Shown here piece by piece: positions 6,912-15,448 of a stretch of DNA of 21,922 nucleotides. Positions within the stretch are counted from its first letter, which is position 1. Every line of letters starts with the position of its first letter. The notes under the pieces are model-generated. The model did not search any database and was not told where the DNA came from. It was given only the letters and a program-made list of their open reading frames with translations. The translations under genes and the position numbers were made by a program. The DNA is from Planctomycetes bacterium SM23_32 (GTDB lineage Bacteria; Planctomycetota; Brocadiia; SM23-32). The stretch lies in contig LJUE01000002.1 of assembly GCA_001303885.1 (NCBI GenBank), positions 1 through 21,922 on the forward strand. Direction: 5' to 3'.

Positions 6912-9900
6912 GTGCCGCTGCCTGAAGGAGTGAAGGCAGTCTGGGATCTGGATAAGGCGTACCGCGATGCGACCTGCACGCGGGAACGGATCTGTATCAA
7001 CGGCCTGTGGCGCTTCAAGCCGGCCAGCGACGCCGACGAGGCCTGCCCCGGCTTCGACGAAGACTGGGGCTACTTCAAGGTGCCGGGGACGTGGCCACTC
7101 GAACCGGGTAGGAAGGAGAATGGTCGGAGCCAGCGCTTCTTCGGGCCTGAAGGCTCGAAGAAGAAGCTCTCCGACGTTCAGATGGCCTGGTACTCTCGCG
7201 AGATCACCGTGCCAGCGCAGTGGAGGGGACGTCGCATCGCGCTATGGGCGGCGTGGGTGAACTCCCGCGCCAAGGTGTTCATTGACGGGAGGGCCGCCGG
7301 CGAGATCGACTTCCCGGGCGGCGAGGTGGACCTGACCGGAACGTGCAGGCCCGGTGCCACCCACCAGCTGGCCATCCTGGTGATCGCGCAGTTCCTCACG
7401 CCGCAAGGCACCTATCTGCCGTATGACGAGGCCCCGGCGGAGAGGCGGATGCTCCGACGTGGGCTCTGCGGGGACGTCTTCCTCATGGGCATGCCACAGG
7501 GCGCGTGCATCACGGACGTGGGGATTGACACGTCCGTGCGGCAGTGGTTGATCACGTTCACCGCCGCCCTCGACGGCCTGAAGGGAGGGGCGAGCTACGT
7601 GCTGCGCGCCCGGGTCCTCGATGACGGGGAGGAAGCGCTGACTGCGGAAAGCGAGCCGTTCTCAGCGGGGGACCTGCAGAACAGGCGGTTGGAGTTCAGC
7701 AAGGAATGGAGGCCCCCGAAGCTCTGGGATACGGACACCCCCGGGAACCAGTACGACGTAACCGTCGAGTTGCTGGAGGGAGGTTCGACGCAGGATGTTA
7801 ACCACGGCGTGCGTTTCGGCTTCCGTGAGTTCTGGATCGAAGGGCGGGACTTCATTCTCAATGGTAGCCGCGTGCACCTGCGCGCCGCGCCCCTCAACTC
7901 GGCCCAGATCAACACGGCGACGGCCAGCTACGAAGGGGCGTGTGAGACCATCCGCCGACTGAAGTGGTGGGGCTACGATGCCGTTTACACGCACAACTAC
8001 GACTGCCGGCCAGGCTCTCACATCGCCTTTGAGGAGATACTGCGGGCCGCTGACGACGTTGGCATGATTCTCAGCTTCGCCTTGCCGCACGTCAGCGACT
8101 ACGATTGGGATGGCGACAGTCCGGAGAAGCGCAACGGTTACGAGCGCCACGTGGAGTGGTACGTTCGTTGCGCCCGGAACCACCCCAGCGTGGTGATGTA
8201 CAGCCAGAACCACAACTCCACGCATCACCAGGACGACGAGAATCCGCAGCGCATACCGCTCGTGCTCGACTGCCTCCTGACAGGCTACCTGGCTGACCGA
8301 CTTCGGCGAGTCTACTCGCTGGAGAGAGTCTTGCGGCAGTTCGACAGGACGCGCATCCAGTACAACCACGCCGGGCCGAGTCGGTCCATGTGCACGATGA
8401 ACTGCTACCTCAACTGGACGCCGATGCAGGAACGTTCGGAGTGGTTCCAGCGGTGGGCCGAGTACGGGGCCCGGCCGCTCTGCCTGGTCGAGTACGGCGA
8501 ACCCTACGAGGCCAGCTTCATGAACTTGCGCGGACCATGGAGCCGGGTGAGGTCGAAGGACCTCTTCCAGTACCAGTACACCGAATGGGGCGCGGCCACC
8601 CGGGGGGACGCTGCCTTCGAGCTGCATGATTTCGAGAAGGTCTGCCTCCGCTGGGAAGCCGACCGGTTCCGCCGCAAGGATCCGTTTGGCATCGGCGACT
8701 ACCCGATGCCGCAGGGCCTTCACATGAACGTGCCGAACTTGCGCGGCGTGCAAGCCGAGTTCGTCCGTTACACCTGGCCGTACATCCGTACGCTGGGGCT
8801 GAGCGGCTTCAACATCTGGCGTGAGCCGTACCTCTGCTTCCTACGCAGGGGCGCCAGGGCCGCACGAGTCGAGCTGGACGTGGACTGGGACAACCTGCAG
8901 CGCCCCGGCTTTAGCCCGGATTTCTACGAACCGTCGCCCTCCGATTCGATGCCCTACTCCATGGGGACGAAGCTCGAGGACTGGGAGCCGAACGTGCGGG
9001 GCGTTGCGTTTCGTCGCTACAACCAGCCGCTGCTTGCCTACATCGCTGGCAAGGCCGAGCGTTTCACCGCGCGCGGCCACAACTACGCTGCGGGCGAGAT
9101 CGCCGAGAAGCAGATCATCGTTATCAACGATTCCCGCCGCAGCGTAGATTGCACCTGCGAGTGGTCGGTTAACTTGCCGCAGAAGGCCTCCGGCGTGAGC
9201 GTTGTCCGGGTAGAGCCAGGCTGCAACGAGCGCATCCTGGTCAGGTTCAAGCTCCCCCGGGCGCGCACGAACCGCGCGTATAGGCTGCGTCTGAAGGCAA
9301 CCTTCAGCACGGGGGAGGTGCGGGCGGACGAGTTCACTTTGCACGTCTTCCCTCATCCCAAAGCCCCGCGGGTCTGCAAGGAGGTCGGGCTCTACGATCC
9401 GCTCGGCCAGACGGCCAAGCTGCTGGACGAACTCGGCATTGCCTTCGACACGGTGCAGGCCGGTTCCGATCTGCGCGGCTGCAGCCTGCTGATCATCGGC
9501 AAGAAGGCACTCAACGTTGACGGCGCGGCGCCAGACCTCTCGAGGGTGCCCGACGGTCTGAAGGTGGTTATGTTCGAGCAGACTAAGGAGGCGCTCGAGC
9601 AGCGTCTCGGCTTCCGGGTGCAGGAGTGGGGCCTCCGCCGCGCCTTTGCGCGCGTGCCCGGCCACCCCATCCTGGCGGGCCTATCCGACGAGCAACTGCG
9701 CGACTGGCACGGCGAGGCGACACTCATCCCGCCGTCGCTGCCGCCGCCGGACTACTTCTCTTATCCCACCGTCAAGTGGTGCGGCTTCGACACCCCCCGG
9801 GCAGGGCGTGCCGGCAACTACGGCAATGTCTGCTCGGTGATGATCGAGAAGCCGGCCGCCGGGGACTTCCTGCCGATCATGGACGGCGGTTTCGCCCTCC

Positions 9901-10721
9901 AGTACAGCCCGCTGACGGTCTACCGGGAAGGGAAGGGCATGGTGCTCTTCTGCCAGGTGGACGTGACGGGTCGCACGGACGAGGAGCCAGCTGCCCGGCG
10001 GCTCGCCGCGAACATCTTGGAGTTCGCAGATGCCTGGCAGGCACCTGTCAGCAGGAGCGCAGTCTACGTCGGGGAGCAGGCTGGCCTGGAGCACCTGAAG
10101 GCGGCCGGCGTGGCGGTCAGGGCCTACGACGGCGGGACGCTGGATGGCGGCTGCGCGCTCGTTCTGGGTCCCGGCGCCGCCGACCAGCTGGCACAGGGAG
10201 CGGAGGCCGTCGCCCGCTGGGTCGCTGCCGGCGGGCGTGTGCTGGCACTGGGCCTCGGGCAGGCGGAGGCACGCTTGGTGCTCGGCCTGCCGGTCGAGAT
10301 GCAGGTGGCCGAACACATCTCCTGCCGGTATGCGCCAGCCGGGCCGGATTCGCAAGTTGCGGGCGTGGGATGCGGGGAGTTTATGATCCGCGACCCTCGG
10401 GAGATCCCGCTGGTGACCGGCGGGGCAGAGGTGCTGGGAAATGGCGTGCTCGCCGTGGCAGGAGGCGGGAACGTCGTCCTCTGCCAGTTGGCTCCGTGGC
10501 AGTTCGACCATAAGGAGTTCTACAACACCAAAGGCGCTTTCAGACACCTGAGCTTCGCGACCAGCCGACTGCTGGGCAACATGGGCGTGGCACTTGGAAC
10601 ACCTCTGCTGGGCAATGTGGCCCGCCCTGCGGGCCCGGAGGAGAAGCGCTGGCTTAACGGCCTCTATCTGGAAGAGCCCGTCCTGCACGACGACGACCCG
10701 TACCGCTTCTTCCGCTGGTGA
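6912..10721 (+). CDS. GH2-like glycoside hydrolase homologue with atypical acid/base site and GATase-like C-terminus
   Basis: A 1269-aa protein with no signal peptide, so probably cytoplasmic. Residues about 25-195 resemble the GH2 jelly-roll (INGLWRFKP, FKVPGTWPLE, WYSREITVP, VNSRAKVFIDG), about 200-305 an Ig-like domain, and about 306-640 a TIM barrel (FILNGSRVHLRA, NHPSVVMYS). The GH2 nucleophile position looks conserved as Glu527 in LVEYGEPY. The acid/base position, normally Glu in ...NE after NHPSV, reads SQNHN (431-435) with no Glu. The C-terminal third holds beta-rich segments and a region resembling a beta-galactosidase/GATase-like fold (HPILAGLSDEQLRDWHG; about 840-1060). GTG 6912 is the start, with GGGAGGA about 7 bases upstream. 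It may be a GH2-related enzyme with altered mechanism or a non-catalytic binder. Fold confidence is high, substrate unknown. Confidence 0.8.
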   Translation: MPLPEGVKAVWDLDKAYRDATCTRERICINGLWRFKPASDADEACPGFDEDWGYFKVPGTWPLEPGRKENGRSQRFFGPEGSKKKLSDVQMAWYSREITVPAQWRGRRIALWAAWVNSRAKVFIDGRAAGEIDFPGGEVDLTGTCRPGATHQLAILVIAQFLTPQGTYLPYDEAPAERRMLRRGLCGDVFLMGMPQGACITDVGIDTSVRQWLITFTAALDGLKGGASYVLRARVLDDGEEALTAESEPFSAGDLQNRRLEFSKEWRPPKLWDTDTPGNQYDVTVELLEGGSTQDVNHGVRFGFREFWIEGRDFILNGSRVHLRAAPLNSAQINTATASYEGACETIRRLKWWGYDAVYTHNYDCRPGSHIAFEEILRAADDVGMILSFALPHVSDYDWDGDSPEKRNGYERHVEWYVRCARNHPSVVMYSQNHNSTHHQDDENPQRIPLVLDCLLTGYLADRLRRVYSLERVLRQFDRTRIQYNHAGPSRSMCTMNCYLNWTPMQERSEWFQRWAEYGARPLCLVEYGEPYEASFMNLRGPWSRVRSKDLFQYQYTEWGAATRGDAAFELHDFEKVCLRWEADRFRRKDPFGIGDYPMPQGLHMNVPNLRGVQAEFVRYTWPYIRTLGLSGFNIWREPYLCFLRRGARAARVELDVDWDNLQRPGFSPDFYEPSPSDSMPYSMGTKLEDWEPNVRGVAFRRYNQPLLAYIAGKAERFTARGHNYAAGEIAEKQIIVINDSRRSVDCTCEWSVNLPQKASGVSVVRVEPGCNERILVRFKLPRARTNRAYRLRLKATFSTGEVRADEFTLHVFPHPKAPRVCKEVGLYDPLGQTAKLLDELGIAFDTVQAGSDLRGCSLLIIGKKALNVDGAAPDLSRVPDGLKVVMFEQTKEALEQRLGFRVQEWGLRRAFARVPGHPILAGLSDEQLRDWHGEATLIPPSLPPPDYFSYPTVKWCGFDTPRAGRAGNYGNVCSVMIEKPAAGDFLPIMDGGFALQYSPLTVYREGKGMVLFCQVDVTGRTDEEPAARRLAANILEFADAWQAPVSRSAVYVGEQAGLEHLKAAGVAVRAYDGGTLDGGCALVLGPGAADQLAQGAEAVARWVAAGGRVLALGLGQAEARLVLGLPVEMQVAEHISCRYAPAGPDSQVAGVGCGEFMIRDPREIPLVTGGAEVLGNGVLAVAGGGNVVLCQLAPWQFDHKEFYNTKGAFRHLSFATSRLLGNMGVALGTPLLGNVARPAGPEEKRWLNGLYLEEPVLHDDDPYRFFRW

Positions 10722-11632
10722 CGGCGGCCTCTCGAGTACGGAGAGCCATTGGCGGCGGTTCCTTTGCTCTGTGCAGCTTGCGGCTGCGGTGTCTGATGCC
10801 GGCCTTGAAGCGAGGCGCATGATGCGCCTTTGGCGGGCAGTGCTATCCCGCGGCGTTGCCCAGCCGGCGACGCCCTCCTCGCTCTCGGCCAGCACGGACT
10901 CGAAGAACTCCAGGTCTTCGGGATGGTGCTCAGCCAGGTGCTCGCGCAGTTCGGACCGCGTCACGATCTGGCGTATGTAGATGGCCGGCTTCAGCAGGTG
11001 CGCGACGCACTGCCAGTAGAGCACCTCGCTCAAGCGCGGTCTTCAGCGTCTGCCCGGGCATCGCACCGTGGGCAGTCGGACGCCGCACGCAACCGTTGAA
11101 CGCGAGCGGCTGTCAACGCCTTCCGAGATGAAGACGCTTCCGAGCACATCCATACGTCGCGTCCTCCGGTATGAACGGACGGCCGGGGGGCCAGTGGTAC
11201 GCTAGGAAGATCGTGAACGAAAGCTCGCATGCAGGTCGTGAACTGTCCAGGCGGATCACGGTCATCCGCGTGGACACGACTCGCGACATCCCTGACGAGA
11301 TTCTCGACCCCGGCAGTGGCGACTCGCCTGGGATCTTCAGGCCCTCAGGCGTGGCAAGTCTGCCAGGATGAGAATCAGGCGGAATGTGTACTCGGCGAAG
11401 CCCGGCTGGGTGACAGGTCGGGAGAAGTGCTTGTTCTACACGCCGCTGCCTACCGGAGACTCCATCCGGCCATGACCCGGGCCGAGCCGGGGCCGGTCCC
11501 GGAGTGCGTCAACGGCCTTTCAGGGAGGCCGGGGCCACATGAGCTTGCGTGAATCAGCCCCGGAGAGGATACTCGCACTGCTTCGTAACTCCAGCGGCAT
11601 CGGCCACGACGGAGTTCTCGGGAGGTAGAACG
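10722..11632. other. Long gap (911 bp) with only a coding remnant
   Basis: There is no intact gene. The first 300 bases hold a minus-strand coding-like fragment (listed separately). From about 11040 to 11600 I see no protein-like frame. CGGCCT/AGGCCG around 11513-11531 can form a short hairpin. GGAGG at 11621-11625 is the ribosome-binding site of the hydrolase gene starting at 11633. Confidence 0.5.
10850..11033 (-). pseudogene. Unrecognised coding fragment
   Basis: On the minus strand a run of about 60 codons has strongly coding-like third positions and a sensible residue mix (LSEVLYWQCVAHLLKP, TRSELREHLAEHHPEDLEFF), then dissolves into Arg/Ser-rich translation towards 10720. An in-frame stop lies four codons upstream. 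A neighbouring frame just upstream reads CPRC, so an older, frameshifted gene with a zinc-ribbon-like N-terminus is possible. I do not recognise the family, and the fragment could be chance. Confidence 0.35.
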
Positions 11633-12787
11633 ATGTCGGTACAGAGCCAGAAGAGAAGGTACCCGACCGACCCCATCGTGAACGCGGGGCAATGGCCTGA
11701 CCCGTTCGCCATTCCCGGTGGCGGCAGCGTACGTGCCCGAGAAGAATGGCGGGCGTGTTCGTCGGCGTGGCGGGAGCTGATCGTCGGCACGGAGTACGGG
11801 GGATTGCCGCCTGAGCCCGTTGCCATCGAGGTAGAAACGCTCTGTCACAGCGGTGTGCAGCGCTGGCCGGACGTGCCACGGCTCTGGTCCTATCGCGTCC
11901 ATTGCCGCGGTGGTGACCAGCCGTTTTCCTTTTGTGCGGCGATTCTGTTTCCGAGCACGCATGGACCGTTCCCTGCAATCGTCAACGGGGACGGATGCTG
12001 GTGGCACGTACCCGATGACGTGGCCCGACGCGTACTTGACAGCGGGTGTGCCCTGGTCCTGTTCAACCGAACGGAAATGGCAGAGGACCTGGGATACGGG
12101 GATGTCCCGGACAGGAGCAAACGAAGCGGCGGACTGTATGACGTGTACCCCGGCCGAACGTTCGGCGCTCTGTCGGCGTGGGCCTGGGGGTACCACCGTT
12201 GCGTGGATCTCTTGCACGAGCTTCCGTTCATCAACACGGGCTGCATTGCCGTGACCGGACATTCACGCGGAGGCAAGACCGCTCTGTTGGCTGGGGCAAC
12301 GGATAGTCGGATCACGCTGGTCAACGACAATGCCTCCTGCGCAGGAGGGAGCGCAGCATTCCGCTACGTCGGAGATGGAGGGGAGACTCTCAATATCATC
12401 AGCGTCTTCCCGTCCTGGTTTGGGTCGGGCCTGCAGCCATACCTCGGGCGGGAAGGCGACATGCCGTTCGATCAGCACTGCCTGCTGGCCACAATCGCAC
12501 CGCGCCCGCTGCTGTTGACATATGCCCTGGACGACCGCTGGTCGAATCCGGAAGGGATGGTGCAGTCTGCGTGGGCGGCCGGCGAGGTGTATCGCTTCCT
12601 CGGCGTTTCGGAGGACATCGCCTTCCACCTTCGCGAAGGCGCTCACGCCCATGCGCTCGAGGACTGGGACGTATTACTCGATTTCATCAACTGGAAATGG
12701 CATGGCAGGGAACCCAACGCTGCGTATAACGACCATCCTTACGACCATCTGAAGCCTGCGTTCTCCTGGAAGACGCCGGATGCCTGA
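11633..12787 (+). CDS. Alpha/beta hydrolase, glucuronoyl-esterase (CE15)/acetylxylan-esterase-like
   Basis: A 384-aa serine hydrolase without an obvious signal peptide. The nucleophile elbow is GHSRGGK (Ser211), the form seen in the CE15/acyl-esterase branch, followed by DNASCAGGSAAFR. LLATIAPRPLLLTYALDDRW (285-304) carries the usual 'APRPLL' turn, with Asp300/Asp301 as acid candidates. His338 or His340 in EGAHAHALEDW is the likely catalytic His. NGDGCWW (118-124) may form the oxyanion region. I chose ATG 11633, preceded by GGAGG with 7 bases spacing, rather than the in-frame GTG at 11549, which adds 28 residues of poor composition. Members of this branch cleave sugar esters such as methyl-glucuronate or acetyl groups on hemicellulose; the substrate here is unknown. 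It stands alone between gaps, not in the downstream operon. Confidence 0.8.
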   Translation: MSVQSQKRRYPTDPIVNAGQWPDPFAIPGGGSVRAREEWRACSSAWRELIVGTEYGGLPPEPVAIEVETLCHSGVQRWPDVPRLWSYRVHCRGGDQPFSFCAAILFPSTHGPFPAIVNGDGCWWHVPDDVARRVLDSGCALVLFNRTEMAEDLGYGDVPDRSKRSGGLYDVYPGRTFGALSAWAWGYHRCVDLLHELPFINTGCIAVTGHSRGGKTALLAGATDSRITLVNDNASCAGGSAAFRYVGDGGETLNIISVFPSWFGSGLQPYLGREGDMPFDQHCLLATIAPRPLLLTYALDDRWSNPEGMVQSAWAAGEVYRFLGVSEDIAFHLREGAHAHALEDWDVLLDFINWKWHGREPNAAYNDHPYDHLKPAFSWKTPDA

Positions 12788-13117
12788 AGTCCCGAACAGC
12801 GGCCAGGAGATCCAGGCCACAGTCAGACGTGCCCGTCCAGAACAGCTGCAAACGGCTCCTCCAGGACAAGTCGATCGGTGCCGTCAGCATCTGCACCGGG
12901 GCAGGCTATGGGATCAGGCGCCCTAAGGGCTGGCTGAGAAGGTCCGTACGCGCTTCAGGCAGATCGATTACCCTATCGGCGCGATCCGGGAGGTCAGATG
13001 CGTCTCCGCCGCGCGCGAAGAGGCATGCATCGCGCAGAGCACCATCGTCGCCATCTGCAGGCCGGCGGAGACCGGGCAGGAAGTGCGAATCAGGCAGGCG
13101 TGACGGGAGGAAGCCCC
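12788..13117. other. Gap with a C-terminal coding remnant
   Basis: The first 140 bases hold no clear gene. From 12927 a coding-like fragment runs to a stop at 13103 (listed separately). GGGAGG at 13105-13110 serves the truncated beta-galactosidase frame that starts at 13118. Confidence 0.5.
12927..13103 (+). pseudogene. C-terminal fragment of an unidentified gene
   Basis: Between an in-frame TAA (12924) and TGA (13101-13103) a 58-codon frame has convincing protein composition (RQIDYPIGAIREVRC, REEACIAQSTIVAICRP, ETGQEVRIRQA) but no start codon with a ribosome-binding site. It ends 14 bp before the ATG of the beta-galactosidase fragment, so the two may once have been neighbours in one operon. 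I cannot name the family. Confidence 0.4.
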
Positions 13118-13430
13118 ATGGGTTCTCCGGAGCGATCGGAATCAGCGAGCTGTGACTGGGAAAGCCCTCGTCTGGTGGGACGGCATCGTCTCGCGGCGCG
13201 GGCGACGTTCGTCCCATTTGACGACGAGGCGGCCGCGACTGTCGGCGAGCGGGGCCGCCCGTCCAGGTTCCAGATCCTCAACGGCCGGTGGCGGTTTCAC
13301 TATGCGCAAGCGCCCTGCGCAGCGCCGGCGGACTTCATGCGACCGGAATTCGACGATTCCCGCTGGGACGACATCACCGTCCCCGGACACTGGCAGTTGC
13401 AGGGCTACGGCCGATCGCACGTGCGAAACG
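13118..13430 (+). pseudogene. N-terminal fragment of a GH2 beta-galactosidase (LacZ-type)
   Basis: The frame from ATG 13118 (GGGAGG upstream) encodes a textbook LacZ-type beginning: WESPRLVGRHRLAARATFVP, then FQILNGRWRFHYAQAP, FDDSRWDDITVPGHWQLQGY and GRSHVRN, i.e. the first roughly 105 residues of the sugar-binding domain. After GRSHVRN the homology stops and the frame runs into the start of the next gene (stop at 13495). About 900 residues expected for this family are missing, so this is a 3'-deleted relic. The break is about 40 bp before the TIM-barrel gene, suggesting a deletion that fused the beta-galactosidase promoter region to the operon. The exact breakpoint is uncertain by some tens of bases. 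Confidence 0.75.
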
Positions 13431-13467
13431 GGCATCCCAACGCAAACGCTGGAGAGGAGGACCGGCT

Positions 13468-14340
13468 GTGGCTTACCCGATCATCATGCACGTGAACTAC
13501 TGCGAGCAGGGGCAGACCGTCCGCGAGATCTGCAAGAAGGCGGCGGCATGGGGGTTCGACGGCGTGGAGTTCCGTCGCAAACGGACGGGCGTGGAGGAGA
13601 CCACCGAGGACTACCTGGACGAGCTGGAGGCCGGCGTGGCTGCATCCGGCCTGGAGCACGTGCTGTTCGGCTACCCCGGGCCGCTGCTGGTCAAGGAGGA
13701 TGCCGGCGAGCGCGAGCGCGAAGTGGAGCAGGCCGTCGCCTTCTACCGGCACGTGTCCGAGCGGTTCGGCGTGAAGACGGTGAACCTGCTGACGGGCGCC
13801 CTGCGCAACCCGGACGGTGCCGTCCCCTATTTCGACTACACCAGCCACGGGTCATTCGTCGCCACGCAGGAGCAGTGGGACTGGCAGGTCGAGGGGTGCC
13901 GGCAGATGGCGGACGCCCTCGCCGACGTGGACATCCGCTTCGGCTTCGAGACCCACATGGTCTACCTGCACGACACGATAGGCGCCGCCACGCGGCTGGT
14001 GGAGCTGATCGACCGGCCCTCGATAGGCGTGAACCTGGACTACGCCAACATGCTGGAGTTCGAGGAAAAGCCGTCGCTCGAGGAGGCCGTCACGGGTCTC
14101 GGCGAGCTGATCCACTACGTCCACCTGAAGAACTCGGCGCCGCTGCGCGGCGGGGGCGGCCGGGTGCCCACGGCGCTCAGCGAGGGGGAGATCAGCAACC
14201 GGCAGTTCGTCCGTCTGCTGATGCAGATCGGATACGAGGGCCCCATCTGCGTGGAGGCCCCCAGGCCGGGCGACCGCGAGTGGTATGCACGTCAGGATCT
14301 GGCCTACCTGCGCGCCGTGCTCGCCGAGGTCGGAGCCTGA
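13468..14340 (+). CDS. Xylose-isomerase-like TIM barrel (sugar isomerase/epimerase family)
   Basis: A 290-aa cytoplasmic protein of the AP-endonuclease-2/xylose-isomerase-like family, which isomerises or epimerises sugars with a divalent metal. Candidate metal ligands sit at the expected barrel strands: Glu161 (RFGFETHM), Asp191 (GVNLDYAN), His219 (IHYVHLKN) and Glu263 (PICVEAPRP). WGFDGVEFRR near residue 28 is the usual first helix/strand. GTG 13468 is preferred because GGAGAGGAGG ends 7 bases before it; the longer frame from 13288 overlaps the beta-galactosidase relic out of frame. It is the first gene of a five-gene co-directional cluster, 105 bp before the HAD gene. The exact substrate cannot be read from the sequence. 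Confidence 0.88.
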   Translation: MAYPIIMHVNYCEQGQTVREICKKAAAWGFDGVEFRRKRTGVEETTEDYLDELEAGVAASGLEHVLFGYPGPLLVKEDAGEREREVEQAVAFYRHVSERFGVKTVNLLTGALRNPDGAVPYFDYTSHGSFVATQEQWDWQVEGCRQMADALADVDIRFGFETHMVYLHDTIGAATRLVELIDRPSIGVNLDYANMLEFEEKPSLEEAVTGLGELIHYVHLKNSAPLRGGGGRVPTALSEGEISNRQFVRLLMQIGYEGPICVEAPRPGDREWYARQDLAYLRAVLAEVGA

Positions 14341-14445
14341 GACGCGCTGTCTACTCCGCGGGACCTGTGAGCAGCGTCGGCTCGCAGGGCATGCCGAGCC
14401 GCCCGGGGTAGGCTCCGGAGGAACGCGAGAGGGCAAGGGAGCGAG

Positions 14446-15444
14446 ATGGCCATCCTCGATGACTGCGTCCTGGCTGCCGATCCGGGCAACGTGGAGCTGG
14501 TGAACGCGGTCGGCCGGCGGCGCATCACCCATGTCGTCCACGACGTGGACGGCACGCACAGCCTCATCCGCGAATGGCCGCCGGTGATGAGCCTCGTCAT
14601 CCACTGGGCGATGATGTGCGGCCTGGAGGAGGACTTCGATTCGCAGGCAAACGCCGCCGCACTGGTCGAGCGCGTCGGGCGGGAGCCGTTGCCCGAGACA
14701 GACGAGTTCTGCATCGAGACCGCCGGCCTCTCCGCCCTCACCCAGATGGAGTACGGCATCCGCCGCGCGGTGGAGCTTGGCAACGTGCCGCGGGCCGTGT
14801 ATCCTGTCCTGACCGACGCACGGATCGAGGCGAACGCGGACATCGTCCGCCGCATCCGACAGGGAGAGGAGCGCTTCGACGACGTGGACGAGCCTCCGGA
14901 GCTCGCCGCCTTCATCGGCGAGCGGGCGCCGCGGCTCTTCAAGCTCTACGAGAACGTCTTGAACGCAGCCTCGCGGGACAGGAACGTGGCCGACGCAAGG
15001 GAGCGCCCCGATCGGTGGCGTGTGCCCGGCTCGCTGGCCTTCCTCGAGCACCTGCACTCGATCGGCTGCGCCAGCTACTTCGTCACGGGATCGGTCATCT
15101 ACCCGGATGGTGGGATGCAGGAGGAGGTCCGCGCGTTGGGCTTCGAGACCGGTCCTGGTAAGCTGGTCCGCAGCCTGGAAGGCTCCAGCTGGCACAGGAA
15201 GATGCCGAAGGACGAGGTCATGCGCGACCTGTGCCGCCGCGAGGGCGTGGTTCCGGCCGAGGTGCTCGTCATCGGGGACGGGCGCACGGAGATCCGCGCC
15301 GGCGTCGAGATGGGCTGTGTCACGATCAGCCGCCTGGCGGAAGATGCAGGTCGCCTGCGCGCCCTGCACCGCGAGCTTGGGACCAACTACATCGTGCCGG
15401 ACTTCACGAGCCCGGCGCTCGGCAGACTGATCCGCAGGGAGTAG
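14446..15444 (+). CDS. HAD-superfamily hydrolase
   Basis: A 332-aa protein with all four HAD motifs: DVDGT (nucleophile Asp33, acid/base Asp35), TGS (214-216), Lys255 in KMPKDEV and IGDGRTEI (Asp278). A large helical cap (about 40-190) separates motifs I and II, as in class C1 phosphatases. It is probably a phosphatase acting on a small phosphorylated metabolite such as a sugar phosphate. ATG 14446 follows AAGGGAG at short spacing. Its stop is 4 bp from the GTG of the next gene, so the two are very likely co-transcribed and perhaps translationally coupled. The C-terminus (YIVPDFTSPALGRLI) is the usual last strand and helix. The cap is longer than in simple phosphoglycolate phosphatases, and the substrate is unknown. 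Confidence 0.88.
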   Translation: MAILDDCVLAADPGNVELVNAVGRRRITHVVHDVDGTHSLIREWPPVMSLVIHWAMMCGLEEDFDSQANAAALVERVGREPLPETDEFCIETAGLSALTQMEYGIRRAVELGNVPRAVYPVLTDARIEANADIVRRIRQGEERFDDVDEPPELAAFIGERAPRLFKLYENVLNAASRDRNVADARERPDRWRVPGSLAFLEHLHSIGCASYFVTGSVIYPDGGMQEEVRALGFETGPGKLVRSLEGSSWHRKMPKDEVMRDLCRREGVVPAEVLVIGDGRTEIRAGVEMGCVTISRLAEDAGRLRALHRELGTNYIVPDFTSPALGRLIRRE

Positions 15445-15448
15445 TGCC

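Noticed and set aside
5783..7018. Long minus-strand frame of 411 codons
   Set aside because: It spans the end of the secreted-protein gene, a gap and the start of the GH2-like gene; residue composition is Arg-rich and no ribosome-binding site is seen.
9681..11033. 450-codon minus-strand frame
   Set aside because: Most of it is the mirror of the GH2-like gene. Only its first 60 codons look coding and are listed as a fragment.
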